34,665 nucleotides of DNA from Rhodopirellula sp. (GCA_013203845.1 JABMPE010000549.1:1-34665), one strand, 5' to 3'; shown: positions 24,372 to 33,204, counted from the first letter of the stretch. The notes: a model not told the origin generated them from the sequence alone. Translations and numbers: made by a program.

Positions 24372-25428
24372 TTTCGTCAGAACCTGGATTACATTCGTTG
24401 CTGGTGCGTTAATTGTGCTGTCTGGCAGTCTGTCGTCGGCAACAGCCGGTATTGAGCAGGATCATCCCTACGCCGGGTTTGCGATCTCCGTTCCCGACGG
24501 ATGGATGGTCAGCCGGTCGTCGCGAGGACTCCGACTGGCTCGTGACGGTGCGGTCATCAACGTTGTCCTGCAGAAGCTACAGAATGCGAACTCGGCACAG
24601 TTCTTCGAAGAGCTTGAAAAAGTTGCAGCGACTGAAGGACCGCCGAATGGATCGCCAACAAAGACAGCGTCTTTAACGCCAGCGCTGTTCAAACGAACGG
24701 CGACGAAAACTGTCGAACTGCTTGGCCAGCCAGCACAGTGTGTCGAGTATCTGACCGGAACCACAAAGAATGACCGTCGAAGCGATGTGGCGTTTGTCGT
24801 CCACGAGGGCAAAGGGTTCGTCCTCAGTCTGGACTGCGCCGCCGCGAATCATGCGTCGGAATATGAGGTCTTCAAAGGCGTTCTCCGCAGCTTTCGGATT
24901 ATCCCAGTCAGTCAGCAGCCGTTCCCGGTGCCATCTTCGGCAGAGACCAGTCGTCCGGCTTCGAAAGAGTCATCCTCACCGTCAAATGCTCATGCTGGGA
25001 AAGAACCGGCTGCTCCTGTCGAAAAACTGTCAGACGACGAAATCCAAGTGATGCTCGAAGCTTCGGGGATCTCTGAGGTGAAACGCGAAGCGCCGGACAG
25101 CGACGAAACGCTGTTTAAGATGCAGGCAGGCGATCGTGTTTTCGGAATCGTCAACGATCGAAAGCACGGACAGCTTCGATGCTACGCCTTCTTCGGAGCC
25201 GGCGGTGAGAGTGTCACGCTTCGTCGACTGCGGACCGTTAACGCCTGGAACGCGGACAACCGCTTCGCCAAAGCGTTTGTGTACGACAACGGGAACTGGG
25301 TACTGGAGAGCGACCTGCGTTATGCCCAGGGGACTCGGCCGGAAGCAGTCATGAGCCACGTCACCCGATTCGCTGAAGCGGTGCCACGATTTGTGAAACA
25401 CGTCGAAGAGATGCTGGCGGCCAACTGA
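24364..25428 (+). CDS. Exported protein: PsbP/DUF1795-like domain plus YbjN-like domain
   Basis: The ATG at 24364 lies inside the end of the giant gene and gives 354 aa. Residues 1-28 are a signal peptide. Residues about 32-180 start AGFAISVPDGWMVSRSSRGL and end GVLRSFRII; this is the pattern of PsbP/Mog1-like DUF1795 domains, in which a loose beta sheet binds a partner. A Ser/Pro/Ala-rich linker spans about 185-221. Residues 222-354 start LSDDEIQVMLEASG, contain YAFFGAGGESVTL, VNAWNAD and KAFVYDNGNWVLESDLRYA, and match the YbjN fold (related to type III secretion chaperones). YbjN proteins are usually cytoplasmic, so an exported one is notable. The domain calls are by eye. Confidence 0.82.
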   Translation: MNSFVRTWITFVAGALIVLSGSLSSATAGIEQDHPYAGFAISVPDGWMVSRSSRGLRLARDGAVINVVLQKLQNANSAQFFEELEKVAATEGPPNGSPTKTASLTPALFKRTATKTVELLGQPAQCVEYLTGTTKNDRRSDVAFVVHEGKGFVLSLDCAAANHASEYEVFKGVLRSFRIIPVSQQPFPVPSSAETSRPASKESSSPSNAHAGKEPAAPVEKLSDDEIQVMLEASGISEVKREAPDSDETLFKMQAGDRVFGIVNDRKHGQLRCYAFFGAGGESVTLRRLRTVNAWNADNRFAKAFVYDNGNWVLESDLRYAQGTRPEAVMSHVTRFAEAVPRFVKHVEEMLAAN

Positions 25429-25466
25429 TACTGCCGAAACGACTTTGAATCTGTCGGAGGTTTGAG

Positions 25467-26783
25467 ATGTATTCTGATTGGCCGTTTCTGGACACAAACC
25501 TGGAAACTCTTAGCAGACGTTTACAGCGATCTTTTCTGCCATTAGTAGTCGGCATGGTGACGTTTGCCGGTGCGATCGTTGTTCACGCTGCGGAGCCAGC
25601 CGTCGAACCTGGCGGGGTTGGCATTCGCGATGAAGCGCTCCTCGAAATGGCCAGACAGGCTGGAGCGACGGCCATCGAAGAAAACGAACCGGAAATCGGC
25701 ATCGGACACTATGTGATTCAACTCAGTGGACGCCGCCTGCTGCTGACAAATGATCGAATGGACGGCTTCGTTCAGTTGAGGTTCTCATGGCGGACCCAGC
25801 GGGAGATCGGCGAAGACGACCTGCTGCGAATCAATATGTGGAATCAGGAACCAGGCGTTGGTCGAGCGACTCTGCTGGAACTTCCTCTGCAGGGCGAGGT
25901 CCACACAATCTGGGTGCTTGAAGACGAGTTCGAGTTCCAGCCGAATGTGCCACGTGCAGCTCCGGTCGAATTCATCAAGCGGTTCGGTTATCTCGCACAG
26001 CGGTTTGATGATTACGTCAAAGGCAATCTTGAGGCGGTTCCAACTCTCGATGACAAACCGGGGGACAGGATTCCGGTCCGTTATCCCGGTCTGGAACCTC
26101 CAGTGGAAACCGTTGAAACTGGAGCTCCCGGCACTGACCGGGAAAAGCCTCAGCGGATCACGTCCGCGCTGGATGGTCCGCTGTCCGCAGTCGCTGCTCC
26201 TGCCGGTGCGAGCCTCGCCATGATCGCGGCGAAGCTGGGTGATCGCGAGCTGCTGACTCGATCGCTCGAGTTACTTGAACAGGCCGTTGATCGCAATCCA
26301 AATGACGTTCGCGTGGCAACTCAACTCGCCGATGCCTATGTGGCCACCGGGCGCGAACTGGCAATAACGCAGGCTATTCAGGTCTATCGATCGCAACTCA
26401 AGGACAATCCTAACGCGGGGCCTCTGCTGTCTCGAATCGCAGATGCCTATCAACAACTTGGCAATGTCGACGACGCACTTGATTATGCTGCACGCCGAGC
26501 GCGTCTCCCTGATGCTCAGGATCGCTACGCAGGCACTCTGCAGGTTGCACTGATTTCCATTGAGGCTGATCAATCGGTCCGAGGGCTCGAAGTGGCTGAG
26601 CCGATCTACGTGACGCATCCCGACGACAATGTGGTCGCCCTCATTGTGGCAACGCTGATGTTTGAGTCGAAGCATGACCACGACGCCAGAAAGCTGCTCG
26701 CTGGACTGATTGATCGGCTGCCGGATGACCACATCGTATCGATTAACGCTCGCAGTATGCTCGCCCGTCGAGAACGGGATTAG
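25467..26783 (+). CDS. Exported protein: YbjN-like domain plus TPR repeats
   Basis: A 438-aa protein starting at 25467 with GGAGG 7 nt before the ATG, 38 nt after the previous gene. A long N-terminal signal (apolar part FLPLVVGMVTFAGAIVV, end HAA near 42) suggests export. Residues about 55-190 hold a second YbjN-like domain: EMARQAGATAIEEN, then DGFVQLRFSWRTQ, INMWNQEPGVGRATLLELPL and LEDEFEFQPNVPR. A linker follows. From about 245 come helical pairs of the TPR type (LLEQAVDRNPNDVRVATQLA, then RIADAYQQLGNVDDALDYAA), which usually bind partner proteins. Together with the previous two genes it forms an exported set; two YbjN-type proteins in a row suggest a pair that docks on the giant protein. 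Confidence 0.8.
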   Translation: MYSDWPFLDTNLETLSRRLQRSFLPLVVGMVTFAGAIVVHAAEPAVEPGGVGIRDEALLEMARQAGATAIEENEPEIGIGHYVIQLSGRRLLLTNDRMDGFVQLRFSWRTQREIGEDDLLRINMWNQEPGVGRATLLELPLQGEVHTIWVLEDEFEFQPNVPRAAPVEFIKRFGYLAQRFDDYVKGNLEAVPTLDDKPGDRIPVRYPGLEPPVETVETGAPGTDREKPQRITSALDGPLSAVAAPAGASLAMIAAKLGDRELLTRSLELLEQAVDRNPNDVRVATQLADAYVATGRELAITQAIQVYRSQLKDNPNAGPLLSRIADAYQQLGNVDDALDYAARRARLPDAQDRYAGTLQVALISIEADQSVRGLEVAEPIYVTHPDDNVVALIVATLMFESKHDHDARKLLAGLIDRLPDDHIVSINARSMLARRERD

Positions 26784-26930
26784 AGCAGCTTCTGCTACTT
26801 CTGGTGCAACTGAGGATTTTTCGAAGACGCAACTTACGGCCAGTGTTTGAGATGCAATGTTCCCTCGCGTTTTCTTAAAGCACCGGTCATGAGTGCATGA
26901 TCTCGTCGGTCGCTTTTTGAGTTCGGCTCT

Positions 26931-27944
26931 TTATCGCTGATCGAACCACTCCGCGGGAACTTCAAGAGTCCAGACTTCACCATTCAGTGGTTTGGCATGC
27001 CCTCCGGTTACCCAGATTTTGTCCTGGTACACGAACGTCGAATGCTCATGGCGTTCCTTCCAGACGACATCAGAGTTGAGTTGCGTCCAGGCCTTTCCGT
27101 CTTTCGAATACCACACGTCGTCGAGGTTCGTATGTCCGTTTGTCTTGTTCCAGCCTCCCAGAACCCACATCCGGTCACGGTAGACAACGGATGAAAACCA
27201 GATACGCGCTGGCCACGGTGCGTTCGCTGTTTCCTGCCTCCAGTTGACGCCGTCGGCGGAACTCCAGACATCATTCAGAACCTGATACCTGGGAACATAG
27301 TTTCCGCCGCCGATGACGTAGAGCCGATCATTCAGAATCACTGCCTGATGGTACGCTCGCGGAGACCATTCCGCATTTTCGGTTTCCAGCTTCCACGTTT
27401 TTCCATCTTCTGACGACCACACATCGTTTTTCAGGCTTTTGTCGTCTCCGAAGTAGTAGTTCTCTGTTCCACCGAGCAGCCAAAGCTTGTTCTTGAACAC
27501 GACCAGTCCACCTGCGATCCGCGGACTCCAACCGGCGGCTGTGGTGACCTGAGTCCAGTCGACACCGTCAGTAGAAGACCAGACCTGGTTGCTCGCCGAA
27601 TGATTCGGCAGTCGGCCGTTGTGCCATCCTCCCATGAAGTACATCTTCCCTTGAAAAACCGTCGCCATGGAGAAATCACTGTGCTTCCAGGCAGCCTGTT
27701 TTGTGACCAGATTCCAGCGTTTGCCGTCAACGGTGTTCCAGACGTCGCGGGGTGGGGACGAATACGAATCGAACCAGCCACCCATGATCCAGAGGCGATC
27801 CTTGTAAACCAGTTCGACCGACGAATCCCGAGGTTGCCAGTCCGCGTTCTCCGTGACCTTAACCCAATCGAGCTTTCGCTCCTGGCCGTACAACACCGAA
27901 CCTATCAGCAGGGTTAACGTCATCACAGATATCTGAATCTTCAT
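26931..27944 (-). CDS. Exported kelch-repeat protein
   Basis: A 337-aa protein with a signal peptide (apolar VMTLTLLIGSVLYG, residues 7-20). About six repeats of the form LWIMGGW, MYFMGGW, LWLLGGT, LYVIGGG, MWVLGGW, IWVTGGH alternate with DVWNTVDGKRW, QVWSSTDGVDW and DVWSSEDGKTW. The double Gly and the spaced Trp are kelch features, and the set would form one six-bladed beta propeller. There are no extra domains and no Cys-Tyr pair of the galactose oxidase type that I can identify. It could bind a sugar or a protein outside the cell. It diverges from the beta-helix gene. Confidence 0.9.
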   Translation of the reverse strand: MKIQISVMTLTLLIGSVLYGQERKLDWVKVTENADWQPRDSSVELVYKDRLWIMGGWFDSYSSPPRDVWNTVDGKRWNLVTKQAAWKHSDFSMATVFQGKMYFMGGWHNGRLPNHSASNQVWSSTDGVDWTQVTTAAGWSPRIAGGLVVFKNKLWLLGGTENYYFGDDKSLKNDVWSSEDGKTWKLETENAEWSPRAYHQAVILNDRLYVIGGGNYVPRYQVLNDVWSSADGVNWRQETANAPWPARIWFSSVVYRDRMWVLGGWNKTNGHTNLDDVWYSKDGKAWTQLNSDVVWKERHEHSTFVYQDKIWVTGGHAKPLNGEVWTLEVPAEWFDQR

Positions 27945-28121
27945 TGCTGCAACTCTCTGTCGGAGACAGGAAAGGAACGCGGCCTTTGACTTTCGTGTCG
28001 ATATTATTGCCGTACGCGGACGAGAAGTTGCAACCTTATGTGGTCGGGCCGACTTCCGGTATCTTCCCGGACATGAAGATTCAGCAATCGACCTGCTTAC
28101 TCAGCCAGGGAGTACTTCACG

Positions 28122-29549
28122 ATGTCCAATGTTTTCGGGTTCGGTGCGGTCGGCGACGGAATTACGGATGAAACGGAATCGTTGCAGCATGCGATCGATT
28201 CCGGCGACGGAGTGCTTCGGCTGAATAAAGGGACGTACCGGATAACGAAGCCGCTGGTTCTCGATCTGACAAAGACGGGGTTCGGGGCCGTACGCGGCGA
28301 GGGGGGAGCGTCGCGGATTGTGATGGCCGGGGCGGGACCGGCGATTCGCGTAATCGGCGATCATCAAGGGACAGCGTCGCCGGGCAGCGTGCAGCCACAC
28401 ACCTGGGACAAAGAGCGGTTTCCAACAATCAACGGCATCGAAATTGTCGGCGAGCATCCGGATGCCGTCGGCATTGAGCTCCGTAAAACAATGAAGTGTG
28501 TGATCTCGCAGGTGCTGGTTCGACGGTGCCGGATCGGCGTCCATCTTGTGGAACGCAATCGCGACTTCGTGCTGGCCGACTCGCATCTGTACGACAACCA
28601 CGAAATCGGCCTGTTCTTCGATCGCTGCAATCTGCACCAGATCATCGTGCATGGCTGCCACATCAGTTGGAACAAGATCGCCGGCATCAAGTCGCTGGGC
28701 GGCGACGTTCACAACCTGCAGATCGTCGGCAATGACATCGAGTACAACAATGCGACCGCCGGGAAATCGAGTAAATCGCCAGCCGACCTGACTGAGCATC
28801 CGGGTGGCTCGGAGATCTGGTTCGATGCCACCGACGGCGTTATCAGCGAGGTCACGATCAGCGGTAACACGATTCAGGCGACGGTGCAGACAGGCGGTGC
28901 CAACATCCGCGTCGTCGGCGCTGACGTCCAGCGGCCTCAGCCAGCCGACACTCCGAAGACTCAAAAGCCAGACACCGCGCACCTCATCAACATTACCGGC
29001 AATGTACTTGGCAGCCAGTGGCGAGCAGTCGAACTCCGCAACGTCTCGCGAGTCACCATCACCGGCAACACGATCTACGACTCTGTCGACCTGTCCCTGT
29101 TCGCTGTCCACAGCGCCGGCATCGTTGTCAGTGGAAACACGTTTGCGTGGCGCGGCCTCGATTCCGAACCGGCGAAGGACGGGCTTCGCTTTGAAGACTG
29201 CGACAACGTGCTACTGAGCGGCCTCGCGACACAACGATTCTGTGCTGGCTCGACCGAGAGAGGCGCAGCAGTGACGTTCGTCCGTTGCAGCGACTGCGGC
29301 ATCTCCGACTGCCAGCTCCTGGACCCGCTGCATCGAGGTCTCGAACTGGACGACTGCGTTCGCTGCCGGGTCGCCAACAACACAATCGTCGATCGTCGCC
29401 AGCAGCCGACGATGCGGCACGCCATCCGCATTCTCGGCCGCAGCCGCGACAACCTCATCACCGGCAACATCCTGAGCGGGGCGACCGAGATGCTGCTGGA
29501 CGACAGCAGCGATTCATCCGAACCACGTGACAACCTGCTGCTTCGCTGA
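28122..29549 (+). CDS. Right-handed parallel beta-helix protein (pectate lyase-like)
   Basis: A 475-aa protein that starts FGFGAVGDGITDETESLQHA, the classic opening of a polysaccharide lyase or hydrolase beta helix (Pectate_lyase_3 type). Many short turns follow, such as ISGNTIQA, ITGNVLGS, ITGNTIYDS, VSGNTFAW and ITGNILSG, one per coil. GGGAG stands 9 nt before the ATG. No signal peptide is present, which is unusual for this fold. The C-terminal third is rich in Cys-containing turns (VRCSDCGISDCQL). Either the substrate is handled in the cytoplasm, or a signal lies in a missed upstream start, or export uses another route. Confidence 0.85.
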   Translation: MSNVFGFGAVGDGITDETESLQHAIDSGDGVLRLNKGTYRITKPLVLDLTKTGFGAVRGEGGASRIVMAGAGPAIRVIGDHQGTASPGSVQPHTWDKERFPTINGIEIVGEHPDAVGIELRKTMKCVISQVLVRRCRIGVHLVERNRDFVLADSHLYDNHEIGLFFDRCNLHQIIVHGCHISWNKIAGIKSLGGDVHNLQIVGNDIEYNNATAGKSSKSPADLTEHPGGSEIWFDATDGVISEVTISGNTIQATVQTGGANIRVVGADVQRPQPADTPKTQKPDTAHLINITGNVLGSQWRAVELRNVSRVTITGNTIYDSVDLSLFAVHSAGIVVSGNTFAWRGLDSEPAKDGLRFEDCDNVLLSGLATQRFCAGSTERGAAVTFVRCSDCGISDCQLLDPLHRGLELDDCVRCRVANNTIVDRRQQPTMRHAIRILGRSRDNLITGNILSGATEMLLDDSSDSSEPRDNLLLR

Positions 29550-29607
29550 TGGCGTCGTATGGATCAGTCCCGATATAACATTCTCGAATGCCGACTGAGG
29601 GTGAGTC

Positions 29608-29690
29608 GTAGGCTGGAACAAGCTCCGCGCAGTTCCGGCATTTCAGGATTGTCGTACTGCCGGAACTGCGCGGAGCTTGTTCCAGCCTAC
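29608..29690. repeat. 33-bp perfect inverted repeat (planctomycete intergenic hairpin)
   Basis: Positions 29608-29640 and 29658-29690 are exact inverted copies of 33 nt with a 17-nt loop. The arm begins GTAGGCTGGAACAAGCTCCG. I remember very similar elements in intergenic DNA of Rhodopirellula and relatives, so this is probably a member of a dispersed hairpin family. It lies 58 nt after the beta-helix gene and 46 nt before the dioxygenase gene. It could end or protect transcripts, or be a non-autonomous mobile repeat. Confidence 0.8.
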
Positions 29691-29736
29691 TTTCCTGAGT
29701 TAACTCGCGCGGGATAAATATTGGAGTACGGGACCG

Positions 29737-30642
29737 ATGGATGTGTCATTCACCAACTCGCGCGCAGGTATCGCTTCGGCCCGACGAGCCGACACGGATT
29801 GGGCGACGCTGACGACTGAACAACGGATTCGCTCAATCGAACTGGACGGCTTCGTCGTCATTCCGGACCTGTTGCCGGCGGCTCAACTGGAATTGATTCG
29901 CGCCGAACTGTGCCGGCTTCCGACAACGGCAGTCGATTACAGCGAGCATCAGCGCGGCCACTCCAACGTTCAATGGACCGATTCGCCAAATGCAGTCAGC
30001 GTCATCGCCTTGCCACCAATCATCGAATTTCTGACGACACTCTTTGGCGACGATCTGGTCTGCACATCGTGTGCGTATGCGGTGTCTGAGCCGGGGCATC
30101 CGGGCATTGCGATTCACACGGACGCCCAACCGTACGGCTCGAAGATTTTCGGTCTGGCGTCGAGCGCACCGTGTCTTGTCCGAGTGCTGTACTACCTCGA
30201 CGATCTGACTCCTGAGCGAAGTCCCTTCAAGGTCATTCCGAGGTCGCATCTGTCGCTGCACGCTGACGCCAATCCGTACCGGCGTTACTTGTCACACGAG
30301 GACGAGGTGATGGTGACTTGCCGGGCTGGCTCGGCGGTGATCATCAACCAGCGAGTGTTCCACGCGAATTATCCCAACTACAGCGACAGCGACCGTCGGA
30401 TGCTGGCCGTCGCCTACCGACCGGCGTGGGCAGGTCCTATCGGTGAAGTCCCCGACCACGATCCAGAGCGGGTTCAAGAACTACCGCACGAAGTCCGCCC
30501 ATTCTTTGGCAGCCTCAATACTCGCCACATCGATTTCGATTTGCCGAATCGTCCCGACGATATGTCTCGCGACGCACCAGGAATCAGCCCGCGGCGCTGG
30601 GATTCGACCCGGTTGGGTCACAAAGGACCGAAAGCCCCATGA
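29737..30642 (+). CDS. Phytanoyl-CoA dioxygenase (PhyH) family protein
   Basis: A 301-aa Fe(II)/2-oxoglutarate-dependent oxygenase. The start of the fold (LDGFVVIPDLLPAAQLELIR) is typical. The metal-binding HxD is H127-D129 (AIHTDAQPYG) and the distal His is H209 (RVFHANYPNYS); an Arg in SDRRML about 11 residues later would bind 2-oxoglutarate. The double-stranded beta helix between them is complete, with VRVLYYLDDLTPE and FKVIPRSHLSLH. The family hydroxylates many small molecules, so the substrate is unknown. No signal peptide. GGAG lies 10 nt before the ATG. Confidence 0.9.
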   Translation: MDVSFTNSRAGIASARRADTDWATLTTEQRIRSIELDGFVVIPDLLPAAQLELIRAELCRLPTTAVDYSEHQRGHSNVQWTDSPNAVSVIALPPIIEFLTTLFGDDLVCTSCAYAVSEPGHPGIAIHTDAQPYGSKIFGLASSAPCLVRVLYYLDDLTPERSPFKVIPRSHLSLHADANPYRRYLSHEDEVMVTCRAGSAVIINQRVFHANYPNYSDSDRRMLAVAYRPAWAGPIGEVPDHDPERVQELPHEVRPFFGSLNTRHIDFDLPNRPDDMSRDAPGISPRRWDSTRLGHKGPKAP

Positions 30643-31011
30643 GTATCTACCGCAGACTCATCCGCTTCCGCGATTTCGGGAGGCTGATCATGCTGAAACG
30701 TTTATTCACAGTTCGGCAAGTTGGCTCGACTCGATCAGCGTTGTAAGGGGACGATTGCTTTCTCGAAGGATTCGCAAAACGCGATTGTTTGTCCGGGCCA
30801 TTGTTTCTCTGGAATGAGCAGGCCGGGAAGAATCGTTGTAGAATCGATGGCGGACTCGTTCGCGTCAAAAGCTTCGCGGGAAATTGTTGATCGCCGGGAA
30901 GCGCCGGCATGAACGGGACTTTCTGCCGCGAACGGATTGCGGCAGACTGTACGGTGCCGTAACACTGGCAGTTATCCCGACATTCCCATTCAGAAACGCA
31001 CCAGGACTTCG
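30643..31011. other. Spacer before the second DUF1501 gene, with a hairpin
   Basis: These 369 bases hold no convincing gene. A perfect 8-bp stem with a 9-nt loop lies at 30922-30946 (TCTGCCGC/GCGGCAGA), about 65 nt before the DUF1501 ATG. It is not followed by T. It could be a leader structure or an operator. Confidence 0.45.
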
Positions 31012-32406
31012 ATGGCCCATCATCTGCAAAGACGACAACTGCTACAGGCCGGTTTGACTGGCTTTACCGGGCTCACGCTGCCCGGTCTTTACCGGGCGCG
31101 GGCCGAGGCGGCGACGAGTCAGCAGTCCGACACGGCGATTATTCTGGTCTGGTTGCGTGGCGGCCAAAGTCATCTCGACACCTTCGATATGAAGCCGGAG
31201 GCCGTATCGGATTACCGAGGCCCGTTCAGCCCGATCGACTCGAACGTGCCTGGGATTTCAGTCACCGAGCTGTACCCTAAAATGTCGCAGTGTGCGGACC
31301 GATTCGCTTTGCTGCGTTCTGTGGCTCATAACGCAGGCGGACATCCGGCTGGTTCGCTGCGAGTCCTCGGTGGTGATCCCGCTTCAGCCGATAAGCCCAC
31401 GCCGACGTATCCCGACTGGATGTCCATCGCCAGCTATCTGAGGCACGACCCGTCCCGACAGCTTCCCAACTACGTCACCGTCAATCCTGTTGATCGCTAC
31501 GACTCGTTTCAGATTGCTGGCCCCGCTTATCTGGGGCCGTCCTACGAGCCATTCAAAGTGACCGGGGACCCATCCGCGCCGAAGTTTTCCGTTCCTAATC
31601 TTGGATTGTCTGATCAGGAAGCAAATCGCCGCCTCAACGAGCGGAGCGATCTTAAACGGAACATCGATCTCATGCGGCGCGACATCGATCAAACGGGACT
31701 GATGCGGGCCTTTGACAATTTCGATGCGCAGGCTCTGCGACTGCTCTCCAGTCCCGAGGCGGCCAGAGCGTTCGACGTGTCTCAGGAATCCGACAAGCTT
31801 CGAGATCGATACGGTCGCAACAGTTGGGGCCAGCAATGTCTGATGGCTCGACGACTGGTCGAAGCAGGTGTGGACATCGTGTCGACGGAGTTCGATGGTC
31901 CGCTGTGTGGTCGCGTCGCGAACTGGGATGACCATGCCGTGAATCACCACGTGTTCGACGCCAACAGGCATCGGGCACCGTTTTACGATCAGGCGATTTC
32001 CGCACTGATCGAAGACATCTACGACCGCGGGCTGGACCGGCGAGTCATGGTTGTGGTGACTGGGGAGTTCGGCCGCACGCCGCGAATCAGTCACGTCGCC
32101 AGTAGTGGCGGAGGCGTGGCCAGCGGTGCCAAAGGCACGGTGCAACCCGGTCGAGATCACTGGCCACGAGCCAACACGATGCTCTTTTCCGGCGGAGGCA
32201 TTCAAACGGGTCAGGTGATCGGCGCGACAGATAAAAACGGCGAAGACCCAATCTCGCGGCGAGTGACACCGTACGATTTTCTAATGACGATTTTTCAGCA
32301 CCTCGGCTTCGACCACGTGCAGCTGGCCTTGCATTCATTCGCAGGCCGCCGGAATCCAATCTTTTCGAAGGGCGATCCAATTCCGGAACTCAAACGCACG
32401 TCGTAA
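31012..32406 (+). CDS. DUF1501 domain protein with Tat-like signal (second copy)
   Basis: A 464-aa exported protein. The start at 31012 is preceded by AGGA; the in-frame ATG at 30937 would give a leader without signal features. The signal is HLQRRQLLQAGLTGFTGL with the twin Arg. The mature part has LVWLRGGQSHLDTFDMKPEA, and later VTGEFGRTPRISH and GRDHWPRANTMLFSGGG, the same motifs as the first DUF1501 protein at 4476-5807, but overall the two are only distantly alike. No DUF1549/DUF1553 gene is adjacent. Function unknown; a sulfatase or phosphatase-like fold is assumed for the family. Confidence 0.9.
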   Translation: MAHHLQRRQLLQAGLTGFTGLTLPGLYRARAEAATSQQSDTAIILVWLRGGQSHLDTFDMKPEAVSDYRGPFSPIDSNVPGISVTELYPKMSQCADRFALLRSVAHNAGGHPAGSLRVLGGDPASADKPTPTYPDWMSIASYLRHDPSRQLPNYVTVNPVDRYDSFQIAGPAYLGPSYEPFKVTGDPSAPKFSVPNLGLSDQEANRRLNERSDLKRNIDLMRRDIDQTGLMRAFDNFDAQALRLLSSPEAARAFDVSQESDKLRDRYGRNSWGQQCLMARRLVEAGVDIVSTEFDGPLCGRVANWDDHAVNHHVFDANRHRAPFYDQAISALIEDIYDRGLDRRVMVVVTGEFGRTPRISHVASSGGGVASGAKGTVQPGRDHWPRANTMLFSGGGIQTGQVIGATDKNGEDPISRRVTPYDFLMTIFQHLGFDHVQLALHSFAGRRNPIFSKGDPIPELKRTS

Positions 32407-32523
32407 CCGATCGAAGCTCCGCTCCTTAAACTCGGACATCAGCGGACGTGTGACGGGGAATGATTGCCGTCGATGCTCGTTGGTTTGGACCACCAGCCAC
32501 AGACATAGGGAAGGCCAACAGCC

Positions 32524-33204
32524 ATGAAACGAATTCTTTACTTACTGTTTCCGCTTCTGGTGACGGCTCATTTAGTCTCCGCCGAAGTGCCGGTTCGTGA
32601 ACGCATTGAATGGGCCGATGTCTGGGTCACCGATGCCGACAAAGATGATCTGCCCAGAGTCCTGTTGGATGGCGACTCGATCACAAGGGGTTATTTCGGC
32701 GAAGTCGAAACGCATCTGGCAGGAAAGGCGTACTGCGCTCGCCTGACAACTTCCAAGTGTGTATCCGATCCTTCATTTGCCGACGAAGTTCAACTGCTGC
32801 TGAAGCACTACAGGTTTGCCGTCATTCACTTCAACAACGGCCTTCATGGTTGGGGATATAGCGAGCCACAATATCGTGACGGTCTTTTGAAGACGGTGGA
32901 TGCAGTAGGGAAGCAGGCAGGGGATGCCAAACTGATCTGGGCAACAACAACACCAGTGCGTCAGGGAAGCGATCTGAAGAAGTTTGGCGAGCGGACTGAA
33001 CGAGTCAAAGTCAGGAACAAATTCGCTGCTGAGATCATGAAAGAACGGAGCATCCCGACGAACGACCTGTTTGGACTCGTGGAAGAGCATCCTGACTGGT
33101 ATTCCAGTGACGGGACACACTTCAACGGAAGTGGCAAAGAGGCCCAGGGAAAGCAGGTGGCAGAAACAGTGGCCAGGTTCTTGCCCGAAAATTCCAGCAA
33201 GTGA
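32524..33204 (+). CDS. Exported SGNH/GDSL-type hydrolase
   Basis: A 226-aa protein with a signal peptide (ILYLLFPLLVTAHLVSA, cleaved near 20). Block I is LLDGDSITRGYF with the likely nucleophile Ser at 52. The oxyanion-hole block appears as HFNNGLHGWGY, where the usual GxND is NNGLH. Block V is SSDGTHFNGSG with the Asp-His pair near 195-198. The family includes esterases and carbohydrate acetyl esterases. GGGAAGG lies 9 nt before the ATG. The exported setting fits removal of acyl groups from polysaccharides. Confidence 0.88.
   Translation: MKRILYLLFPLLVTAHLVSAEVPVRERIEWADVWVTDADKDDLPRVLLDGDSITRGYFGEVETHLAGKAYCARLTTSKCVSDPSFADEVQLLLKHYRFAVIHFNNGLHGWGYSEPQYRDGLLKTVDAVGKQAGDAKLIWATTTPVRQGSDLKKFGERTERVKVRNKFAAEIMKERSIPTNDLFGLVEEHPDWYSSDGTHFNGSGKEAQGKQVAETVARFLPENSSK

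Noticed and set aside
26784-26796. Terminator after the exported-protein operon (AGCAG-CTT-CTGCT)
   Set aside because: The stem is only 5 bp, it starts directly after the stop codon, and no T run follows.
30721-30912. A 63-aa frame between the dioxygenase and DUF1501 genes
   Set aside because: No motif, no good ribosome site and no codon pattern like the neighbours; probably chance.
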